From Plasmodium malariae (lineage: Eukaryota > Apicomplexa > Aconoidasida > Haemosporida > Plasmodiidae): 64,000 nucleotides of DNA. Position numbers and translations under genes: made by a program. The stretch is taken from the NCBI RefSeq assembly GCF_900090045.1, contig NC_041777.1:124001-188000 (forward strand), given 5' to 3'. Of the stretch, positions 40,467-50,900 are shown piece by piece. Under the pieces are notes generated by a model. That model had not been told where the DNA came from and did not search any database. It saw only the letters and a list, made by a program, of their open reading frames with translations. The first letter of the stretch is position 1, and each line of letters opens with the position of its first letter.

Positions 40467-41549
40467 ATGGAGGGTCTTTACAATGACATGGAGGAGTATG
40501 GAAAAATTTGTCAGTTATACGAAGAAAAAAAACAGAAAAAAGAAAAAAAAGTAGCTAAAAATGATGATATACTTGATGAAGATATACTATGGATGTATGA
40601 AACAAAAGAAGAAAAAGATGTAAAAGAACAAGAAGAATTCTTACTAGGAAAAAAAATTAATATGCAAAAGCTAATTGAAGAAGAGGAACAAGTAAAAAAA
40701 GAGTCTATTAACAACAAAAATAATATAGACCATTTAAACAAACTAAGAGAAGACCCATTAACTATTATTAAAAGAATTGAAATTCAAAAAAAGAAAATGA
40801 TAGATGATCAAAAGAGACTATTAGAAATGCAAAGGTCCAAGGGTATTCGTGAAATTAACAATATAAATAAACAAAGAGAAACATTAAGCAGTCCATCGAC
40901 AGATGAACAGGATGCGTTGAGAAGAAAAAGAGATAAAAGAAGGAAAGAAAAGCATAAGGAGGAGAAAAAAAGGAGAAAGAAAAGGGAACAAGAAAGAGAA
41001 AGAAGAAGAGAACGAGAAAAAGAAGGAAGAAGAGAACGAGAAAAAGAAAGAAGAAGAGATCGAGAAAAAGAAAGAAGAAGAGAACGAGAAAAAGATAGGA
41101 AAAACGCAGATAAGGAAAAAAAGCAAAAGAGGAAAGAAAAAAGAAGACACGAAAAACGTAAAGGGGAAACGTATATAGAGTCAGATACAGACTCTCACAC
41201 GGAAGAGAGGGAAGATATAAAAAGAGTAAAAAAAAAAAAACTTGAAAAAGAAGACGAGAAAGGCCGGAAAAAAGGCATAACTGAGAGAATAGATAAGGAA
41301 AGGGATCGAAATAGAGATAAGGAAAGAGATCAAAAAAGATATAAAGAAGGGAAGAGTGATATACTCAAGGGTAAAAAAAAGGGAAAAGGAAATAAACACG
41401 AGCGCAAAATATGTAGTGATAGTAATACAAGAGAAAAAAGAAAAAGCGAGAAAAAAATTAACAGTTATGGTGAAAGTGATAGAGATGAAAAAAGAGAAAG
41501 AAGTGTGGAAATAGATAGGGAAAGAAAAAGACGAAGAAAGGAAAGATGA
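40467..41549 (+). CDS. CWC25-type pre-mRNA splicing factor
   Basis: A 360-residue frame. Three motifs typical of CWC25 occur in order: W42-M-Y followed by Glu, FLLGKKI (58-64), and LREDPLTIIKR (93-103). The rest is a highly charged Arg/Glu/Lys region with RERE-like repeats (about 160-235), common in splicing factors. CWC25 joins the activated spliceosome for the first catalytic step. The SWHP-containing N-terminal stretch of other CWC25 proteins is missing, and I found no upstream exon encoding it; the frame is closed just 5' of the ATG. The 3' end is also uncertain: a second frame remains protein-like to about 41,620, and an exon-like segment lies at 41,682-41,788. The gene converges on the five-exon gene at 42.2-43.3 kb. 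Confidence 0.75.
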   Translation: MEGLYNDMEEYGKICQLYEEKKQKKEKKVAKNDDILDEDILWMYETKEEKDVKEQEEFLLGKKINMQKLIEEEEQVKKESINNKNNIDHLNKLREDPLTIIKRIEIQKKKMIDDQKRLLEMQRSKGIREINNINKQRETLSSPSTDEQDALRRKRDKRRKEKHKEEKKRRKKREQERERRREREKEGRREREKERRRDREKERRREREKDRKNADKEKKQKRKEKRRHEKRKGETYIESDTDSHTEEREDIKRVKKKKLEKEDEKGRKKGITERIDKERDRNRDKERDQKRYKEGKSDILKGKKKGKGNKHERKICSDSNTREKRKSEKKINSYGESDRDEKRERSVEIDRERKRRRKER

Positions 41550-41681
41550 CACACATAATTATGCGAATAGACGCAGATACATAAAAAAAAATAATAGATA
41601 CTCAAGAAACTAAAACAGATAGACAAACTGTTGTTCATATAGTGTTCGTAAATTTATCTTTATAGATTTTAGTCTAAACAG

Positions 41682-41788
41682 TTAAAGTACAAGATGGGAT
41701 TAGTAAGGACAAAAATACGGTCATCAAAAAAATGGAAGGAAAAATTTGGATAAAAAATATTCGATATCGAAGTATTAAAGGAAAATAA
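41682..41788 (+). other. Candidate 3' exon of the CWC25-like gene
   Basis: After a CAG acceptor at 41,681 the sequence is open for 35 codons to TAA at 41,786-41,788. It encodes KVQDGISKDKNTVIKKMEGK and then a basic tail. Entry in the open frame needs a phase-1 donor, and a GTAAAA donor of that phase exists in the CWC25-like frame at 41,371. Using it would replace the last about 59 residues of the long frame. Alternatively this is chance. Confidence 0.3.
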
Positions 41789-42210
41789 ATAAATTGTTAC
41801 TACAAATATAGGAGTAAACGTAAAATGTTCATGTATCTTAATTTAATAGTTCATTTATAAATTGTAACACGTATGCATATATATATATGTAGCATATTCT
41901 ATAATTGTGCTCCGAAAAGGGCTAATGAAATGGTATATCAAATGGCGTCATATACTTTTATGAAAAAAAAAAAAAAAAAATATACATTTAACAAATCAGT
42001 GAAAGATATAAAATTATTGCGTATTAACTGGGTTAAATAGTATTGAAAAGATATATCCTCTAATAATTTTGCATATACCACAGAATAACGAACCATAAAA
42101 TTTTTCACAGTATCCCCTTGGATTACATAAATATAAAAAAGTATTCTTCTATGTTTACAATTTTACATCAGAAAATTTACCTATATATATTTTCTAAAAT
42201 ATAATAATGT

Positions 42211-43271
42211 TCATTGAAAAAAACTGTTGGAATCAACAACAAAATAATCGCCGTCCTTTCTTACATTTCTCGTGTTAAACTAAAAAAAGGAAAAAACGGA
42301 AAGTGTAAAAAAATATTCGTTTGCTACAACCAAAAGCGAAACCATACGTACATTTGTAATTTATTTTATTATAAGTTTATTAAATAAATAATAGTAAGTT
42401 CATGTGTACTTCTTCATATGTTTTGTCCGTTTCACGTAATGGTAAAGGTTTTGCATTTCTTTTACTTCTTCTCCTTCGTAAACCCTTTGAAGCGGCAAAA
42501 GAATGTAATTTTAAGAAGGTGTTATTTTGCTTTATTTGCGCGTACATATATGCTTATACACAATGGCACATAGATATATACGTACATAGACCTATATGTG
42601 TACGTTCATATCAACACAGAAGTGCACATTTCAATGAATTTGCGTATTATATATATATTAATATATTTGTTTTGTCATTATTATCCATATCTTTTTTTTT
42701 TTTGTTGTTTACAATTTTTATGTCTCTTAACTTCAAATAAGAAAAAAACTCATATAAATTGTTTCCTATGTTTTTTATCTGAAAAAATAAAAAATAAATA
42801 ATAAGTAATAAGCAAGAATTTTTTTCTTTTCTCATTTTTTCTTATGTCATCGTTTTTTTCATAATCAATTTATTTTTCACTTGTTCATCATTTAAATCTA
42901 AAGACAAACGCTTCGAATGCTTAATTATTTCCTGTTTTAGCTCCTTATTATCTGTGTGTTGTATAATAAAAACGTTAAACTCGATTTATATATACGTATA
43001 CAGAGAACAATAATACATAAGTGAAATGCGCATAAATAAAATCTCGAACATATATATACGCATACATTCGTCGTATTTTCACTGTTGTTCTTAATTTTCA
43101 TATACTTTTAAAATTAATGACATCGTTAATTTTAAGGTTTAACTTAATCCCCTTTTTGTTATGTGCCCATTTAGCTCTTGATAAAAACATGAAATGGTTC
43201 TTTAAAACATAAGCCTTTATATTATAAACAAATGATATACAAAACAAAAGTTTAATAAGTTTTAATTCCAT
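42211..43271 (-). CDS. Five-exon GatC-like protein with apicoplast-type leader
   Basis: Exons, read on the minus strand: 43,271-43,106; 42,951-42,881; 42,778-42,713; 42,529-42,410; 42,279-42,211. Introns are 154, 102, 183 and 130 bases, all GT-AG, and the phases (1, 0, 0, 0) agree, giving 163 residues. Residues 1-20 are a signal peptide (LLFCISFVYNIKA) followed by a basic leader, the usual apicoplast address. From about residue 58 the sequence ELKQEIIKHSKRLSLDLNDE, then YEFFSYLKL, a basic linker, PLPLRETD and DGDYFVVDSNSFF follow the order of GatC: two N-terminal helices, LRxD, then a C-terminal (D)G(F/Y)(F/V)VP-like end. GatC stabilises GatA and GatB in converting Glu-tRNA(Gln) to Gln-tRNA(Gln). 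The fourth acceptor lacks a good pyrimidine tract and is the weakest junction. Donor two is GTGAAA. Confidence 0.62.
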
Positions 43272-44940
43272 ATTTCACTACAAAAAAGGAGAAAAAAAAA
43301 AAAAAATACTATTTATCGTTATTTTATAATTCTTTTATTCCGGTTAAAGCTGTGTCTTCATGAATAGAAAAGTTTCCCTTTTTCTCTTTTAAAATATATA
43401 GCACAAAAAAAAAATAAAAATTTTATTAAATTGAATATATAATCTTTACCATTATGTGTAGTACTAATTTGCTTCAACATATATGACATTATAATCTAAG
43501 TTGCACAGTAGATCATGTTATGGCTTCTATTTTATGCTTATGTAAAAAGTTTATTTGTTTTACTTCATCCCTTTTTTGAAGCATTCAACTTGCGCTAACT
43601 TCAAAAGGGATAAAGTTTCAAATATCCATACAAAACATTAAAATGCTATGTTTGTTTTGTCTTTATAGCGAAAAATTATAAGTTACTCTACTCAAAACTA
43701 TATAATGTGTTCAAACAAAATTAGCTGCGATAAAACACAAGAAAGCTAAAAGGACATAAGATCATCATTGTTATATTAAAAAGTTGTGCACAGTTATGTC
43801 ATACTTTAATTAAATTTGGCTCTTATAAAAAGAAAAAAACTCATAATACGGGAACAAAATTAATTTTTAAAAAACATATATATTTACTGTTATAAAATAA
43901 AAACGTATATATATATATATATAAGGTTGTGAACTAATTAAATATTGACAATAAAAAAGGAAAAAATAATTGGCGAAAAAATTTAGTCACTGCATTCTCT
44001 AAAAAAAAAAAAAAAAATATTCCGCCTAATAAAAGTGTACATTCAAATAACGACATAATCATACATGCATAAAACATGCAATATGCAGAACATTACAAAA
44101 AAAAATTGTATTTTATATATATGCTCTTAGGTATTTTCTCAAAATTTAAAAAACTAAATTAAAAAGAGAATAAAATAAAATATATCAGATAAATTAAAAT
44201 GATTGAAAATTCCAATTAATGATATGTTTTCATTTTACTTATTTAACAAATTTTTTATTTTTTATTTTTTTCGAATCATCAGTCAAAAATCGAAACAACA
44301 GCTTCTTCTATCAATTTGAATTGTTTGCTTAATTTATATTTGTATATACTTAAATGATAATTATATTGTATGTATATAATGATCTGCGCTTTTATATAAC
44401 TTTCAAGCAATTTTTTGTATATAAATTTTTTTATAATTAGGTTAATTTACGTAACATACTTAATATTTTGATGTGTACTTATTTTCTGATGCCAAAAATC
44501 CTCATTCGTTAATTTTTTTTTCTATATATTTTTTTTTTATTATATTATTCCCTCAGTTAGTCCATACCATTATGTAACAACAAATAGTCTTTATTTGAAC
44601 AAAATTTGTTTAACTTTTTTATTTTGTTATTCTTTTAACAGTTAATTTAAAAATAATGGCATATAGAATACAGCGAGAGTACACATATTTTCATGTGCTA
44701 ATGGAATTTACCTAGTAATGCTGTTCTTGCCTTTTTTTTTTTTTTTTTAAAGTTCCAAATTGTTAACATTTGCCAAAGGGAATATACGTTTATATATGGC
44801 TATATCTGTGCATAAGTAATAATTTGTAGTCGATTGTGAGCCATATACGCATCAAAATTAAAATAAGAAAAAAGAGAAAATAAATTCGTGCACTGCATAT
44901 ATACATATTTATAATGCCCTTTTTTTTTTTTTTTTTTAAG
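43272..44940. promoter_or_regulatory. Divergent promoter region between GatC-like and TFIIIC-like genes
   Basis: A head-to-head spacer of 1.67 kb. It contains A-runs near 43,290-43,306 and 44,001-44,017, T-runs near 44,732-44,748 and 44,921-44,938, and an inverted repeat at 43,568-43,610. No other gene seen. Confidence 0.4.
43568..43610. other. Inverted repeat capable of forming a hairpin
   Basis: TCCCTTTTTTGAAG pairs with CTTCAAAAGGGA (one two-base bulge) around a 17-base loop. It lies in the divergent promoter region. Its role is unknown; chance is possible in such AT-rich sequence, though the CCC/GGG and GAAG/CTTC pairs make it stand out. Confidence 0.45.
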
Positions 44941-44961
44941 ATGAATCCTGAAGATGAATAA
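44941..44961 (+). promoter_or_regulatory. Short upstream ORF overlapping the TFIIIC-like start
   Basis: An ATG directly after a T-run opens a six-codon frame (MNPEDE) whose TAA overlaps the beginning of the main frame at 44,954. The main frame is closed by TGA at 44,942-44,944, so the downstream ATG is the real start. If the leader includes this ATG, scanning ribosomes would meet it first. Confidence 0.4.
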
Positions 44962-47900
44962 AATGCTCCTGAAATTCATCTTTGATGAGCTCTGCACAAG
45001 TTTTAACAAAAAAGATTCAACAAATACCTATAGTAAAAAAAAAGATGATAACGATAACAATGAAATTAACTATATTATAACATTACAAGATTTATTCGAA
45101 AATTTGGAGAGAAATAAAAATATGTACATGGACATATATATGAAAAAAGAAGTCTTAGAAAATATATACCACTGTAGAGATATATGTATCATAAAACAGG
45201 AAAAGAAAAAAGCTGAATTAGATGAATATAACAATGATGTAGATATCAAAATAGATAAGGGAAATCAAAATTTAATTATCAATTCGGCTAACCATTATAA
45301 TGTTTGTATAAATAATATATATATATATAATAAACACAATCTATTTTATTATCAAAGAATAAAAGAATGCAAAGAAAAAATATTTATTTTATTATACATA
45401 ATTTCTGGTAAATATAATGGGTTTATTCAGAGTTCTTTGTCTAGGTCTCTAAACCTAGATGTAAAGATAGTACACTATCATTTAAAGGCGTTATTTCAGT
45501 TTTTGTTAATTAAAAAAATAAGTATTAATATAAGTAATTTAGAAAAAAGTTTTGATAACAGTAATAACAGGAATAGTAGCAATAGCAACACAATCAAATT
45601 AAACCCCACATATATTTTATATTTTAATATATATTTTATATATAACTTATTGCCTATATTTATTAAAAATATCCTATATTCACAGAATGTATTATCAATT
45701 AATAAAATAATTGTATACCTTTTAAACAAATTTATTATAATACCTCAAAAAGTTTTGTCTTTTATTTTTTTTAAATTATTAATTGTTTATAATCCTTATT
45801 ATTTTATACAAGTAAGAAAAGCTTTGAGACTTTTTAATTCTATCTTATCCAGTTTAATTAATAAGAAGAAGATAATCATGTGTAAAATTAAAGTTCATTC
45901 GAATTATGAAAACTGTTATTTAAATTATGAAAATAAAGATAAAATCAACTATGATAATATAATAAATTTCCTACTTTTGTTTTACTACAACTATGATTAC
46001 CTCATCAAATTTATAAACAAATCTTGCTATCTAATGTGTGAGGATTATGTGAAAAGGGTAGAATTTAAAAACGAGTTTGTCAAAGGTGCTATTACCACAA
46101 CGAGCGCATGGAATGAGTTAGGAATGTACCTAAAAAGAAGCAGCACCTTTGGTCAATCGATACAGCAGGGGAAAAATATAATCCATCTGAACTCGTCATC
46201 ACAGTTACCATCAGACTTACCATCTAACATACCATCTGACATTCAAGATATAGTCAAAATAGAATATCATAACCAGGATGTGCGAAAAAATGGAGGTGAA
46301 TCTAAGGAGACACAAATAATAAATAATATAAAGAGAGAAGAAGATAACATATATATAAATGAAAAAAATTGTAATTTATTAATAAACGAATTTGAAAATT
46401 ATGTGGGTTTCAGTACTGATAATAAGACTAATGATACCGATTATTATTCCAGTTCGCCAAATGAAAACCAAGAATCTAGTTTATCTGAATTCTCTTTTTT
46501 TCATGGAAATGAAGAAATAGAAGAATCAGTCAAACAAACTTCTGCAGAAAGTGAACAGAATGAAAATATAGAAGAGGTAAATAAAAAATATTTGTTGTCT
46601 CATGCTTCATCAACTTCATCCTGTGCTTCTTCTTCTTCCACTTCGTCGACAAACACTAATTCGGATGGAAAGAGTTATAATAACTATTTTATTAAAAATA
46701 AAAATATTTGTTTAAACAATTTGTCACTATATAACAAAATAAAATATTTGATTCTAAGTAAAGGGGTAAATGGAATGACAACAAAAGAGATCTCACAAAT
46801 TCTACTCCTTTCAGTTAAAAAAATTAATACATTCCTTTGTAAACTTATACGAAATAAAGATATTGTAAAAATACCAGAAAGAAAAAATAAAAGTTTTATG
46901 TACAGATTTATTGATAATAACATTTATCATTACCTACAAAAGAATCCGCATAATATCTCTCTCCTTAAAATGGAGAAGCAGGAAAATAATACCGATCATA
47001 ATAATAGTGAAATAAATGGAGAAGAGGATGAAAAGGAGACAGAAGGAACCATAAGAAAAAATGCTTCTATTTCAAAAAGTGATAAAACATCTGATAATTT
47101 TTATACTGTCAAAAATAAGGGATCCAAAAATGTGCAAAATAAAAACGTAAACGAATTAACACTCTCCGAAAAAGAGAAAGAGTTTGACCTAATTTCAGAA
47201 AAAAAAGACTTCAGTCATATACAATTTAATAAGCTAAGTGAATCATTAAATGTACTAAACTACATTAATACAGTAAATAAAATAGACATAAATGTATTAA
47301 TGTATGTCATACCTAAGTACAAAGATTCTGTTAATAATTTTAGTAATTTTAAAGATTTTTTTGATAATTATGTGGAAAATTTTAAAAAATTTGAAGATAA
47401 ATATGATTTATACACTTGCAGTTTTCATTTTTTTTATTATTTAAAATTTCTGTTAAAAAAAGATCAGACCAAACATTCTTCACACAAATTTTCTGATCTT
47501 CATGATAGTAAAAGTCTTAATAAACCTTCGGATGTTGCCATAAGTGAACAATACGAAAAAGAATTTTATATAAAAAATATAGACTCATCGGAAAAAAACA
47601 TTGATTTTATAAAATATTTTATGGAAGATACGACAAAATTAAAAAGTAATTTATTTATTAAAAGGTTGTTTATTTTCTGTCATTTCCTCTTATGTTCAAA
47701 AGTGACTACATTTCGTTATTTACAAGATTTATTCATAATGTTAGAAAACAGTGGTAGAACAATTGATAGAAAATCTGTTCAACGACTCTTTAACTATTCA
47801 ACAAAAATTAATCAGTTTTTTAAAAAATATACACTCCTTAACAGCAAAACTGTGAAATACTATTTTTACGATTCTTATGTTCTATCCGAAAAACAGTCAA

Positions 47901-50900
47901 ATGAACTATATGCAAAATTTCAGCAGGAATACGCACTATTTTTTTATAGACACAATAATACTACTGATAAAAGTAGTAAGGGAAAAATGGAATATTACAA
48001 TTTAACCAATACTAATATAGCTAGCAATAAGCTTAAATATATGGTAAAAATATCAGACAAAAGGTACAAAGCTATGGCTGATTCATCAGAAGCATCATTA
48101 TACACACAAAATGACTCCAACAGAATAAATCAAATAGCTGACAAAAATAATGTTGAAAACTATAATTTGCATGTTGAAGGGAAGAAGGAAGAACATGGTC
48201 ATACAATATTTTTTGCAGAAAAAAATGAACAATCGAGTACGCAGAATCCTTCAAATCGTAATGATAACTCTCATGTAGTTCATACTATTACGAACAAAAA
48301 AGATACTACGGGGGGAATATATAATCTCCCTGGTGGTAGCAGTGTCAGTAGTAGTAACCGCAGTTCCAGTTGTTATAATGGCACATCTTCTGAGGCATTC
48401 TCAAATTTACCTTACCATACATCATTAATGGGCACATCGGTGGACACAATTAATTTAAGTAATAAAAGAAAATTTATCAATCCTGTTTGTAAAACATATA
48501 ATAAAAAAAGGAAATCAGAACAGCTTCACAAAATTAATGAAAATAAAACTAATATGTTAAATAAGTTACCTTCACAAGATACTTTTAGTTGTTCCTATAA
48601 AACATGTGAAGAACCTAATTTAGAAGATAAGGATGAAATTCAAATTGTTTTATCACCTTTAAGAAATAAAAATCATGGAAAGAATGTTGAAAGTACTTCT
48701 AGAGATAACCATGTTTTAGCCAAAAATAGCAATGAATGTAATGTATTATATATCGATATACTAAATGAGTCAGCTTTTAAATGTAAAGAAAGTAAAATTG
48801 TTAGCAAAAGAGTGAAAACGAGAAGTGTCTTTAGAAGTTTCAAAACACCACAAGAATTTTCCTATGGTATAAATTATTTCAATGGTTATATCTTTTCAAA
48901 AATGGCTAGATACAAATATTTTCATAAATGCTTAATTCGAATATTAAAAAAAAAGAAAAAGAAAATAAAAAAACAAATTTGTCCTGAGGAAAAAACAAAA
49001 GATAGTTGCAGCAACAGAGGAATAAGCAGTGGCAGTAACATATTTGAATCATACGAAAATATTTCTAAAAAAAGGAAAATAGATTACATAGAATCAAACC
49101 AAAAAAAAAGAAAAAAAAAAAAAAAATCTAGTAATACATTGACAGTTAAAGATATACTGAAAAACCTTTATCTGGATGAATATTTAAAAATTATTCATCT
49201 TGGATGCAAATTAAATTATATCGAAAATTACCTATTGAACGAAAAAAAAAAAAAAAAATTGAAAGATTTACCTCCAATTCTATTCGAATTTTTAACCTCC
49301 TACTCGTTATTAAATTGTAACAAGAATAACATTATTCAAAATTTCCTTTCAAGTAGAAATGAGCAAATTTACTTAAATGAAATTAATCCATATGAACAGT
49401 TACAGTTTATCACCTTCTCAAACTGTAATTCGAATGATTGCTTGCGAAAACATGATGATGATGTTGCTGTTCCACATGATGATGATACTGTTTCTAATCC
49501 TAACAATGATGGAGAGGAACGGCTGAAGAAAAATTATCTTTATTCTAGTAAAAAGAAAAATGATGTCTTAAGTAAGCATGACATGAACGTAATAAAAAGC
49601 AGTGATAGAATAAGCATATTTTACTTTCTATACAGAAAATTAAAATTTTTGTATAATATGAACTTAGTCCATCTTAAATTTAGTAATAATATGAAGAAAA
49701 ATGCAAGTTTTCCCCATAAATGGAAGGGAAATGTTTCTTGTAATTCTAAAAATGCAGAGTTAAATATATCGTTCGTTGATATAAAGAAAAACAATTTGCG
49801 AATTTATATCAAAAAATATGTAAACATTCATTTGTTTACGCCCAAAAAAAGTAAAAGAGAAAATAAGACCTACAATATTATGCGATACAATCATTTTGAA
49901 GAGTTTTACTATAATTTATACGTAAGTAGTTGCACGATCATTTTGACAACAAGTTATGCGTCTATTTATTTATTTATTTACATATTATTTTTATATTTAT
50001 ATTTTTCTTTTTCTGTTTCAACCCAATTTTTGATAATACTCGTTACGCATGCACAATTTTTAGTGCATACAGTCTGTGGCATAAAATTAATTAGTATGTG
50101 CTATATTGCGATATGTTCGATATGTACCAATATGTACCCATACATACGTATATATATATACGGAATTATATAAATACAAATATGCATATAATACACGCGC
50201 ATACGCTTATACGTCCTTCTACACAACCCTTTATATACCTGCATGCCCATTTACATCCTTCCCCCTTCAGATATCCGTTGAGAGGTTCAAGAAGTTTTTG
50301 CCGGATGCATACTTTGAAAATTACCCAAGAGGGAAATTGACACTTCAAGATGTACTTAAAAACTGTAAAATTAAAAACAAAAATTTGAAGTTCCTACTGT
50401 TTCATAATTCATATACAAACCAGTTATTTCTGACAAGAAAATTGAGAAAGATGTTCTTAAGTTTAACCAAAAAAGTGAAGAAAAGAGAAATATCAAAGTC
50501 CAAATTAATGGAAGAGTTAGCATCAAGCAAAGAATATGATATATTGCGTAATATATATAATATATCAAGAACAAATATTGAAAAATATTTTACAGTTTTT
50601 TACGACATATACAGTAAAGAAAAAAGTAGTGTTGCAATCACTGATGAAGACTTACTCTTTAGTTGCCCATTTTGTAATAATATATTTTCTTTTAAAAACG
50701 ATTTATTAAGTCATATATCAACTTTTCATAACGTAAACAAAAAATTTTCTAATCTTATTTCATTCTTTTCAAATTCCAAGCACATGATACATAAAAATCT
50801 AAGTGATTTCCTAAGAATTAAAAATAGAATTGTAAAAAACGCAAATATATATCCTGATTATAATTTTAGTAAAAAAAGGGCAAATGCGTATGAAACGAAC

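Noticed and set aside
42402..42740. 112-codon plus-strand frame
   Set aside because: Overlaps exons three and four of the minus-strand GatC-like gene, and its second half is low-complexity.
42842..42880. Reading through exon 2 of the GatC-like gene to a TAA at 42,842, giving a 91-residue two-exon protein
   Set aside because: First considered as the full gene, but the GTG donor at 42,880 joins in phase to three more exons that complete the GatC pattern.
49922..50173. Extension of the first TFIIIC-like frame to a 1,739-residue protein
   Set aside because: The last 83 residues are hydrophobic low-complexity translation of an intron. A GTAAGT donor at 49,922 and a CAG acceptor at 50,270 join two clearly coding parts in phase.
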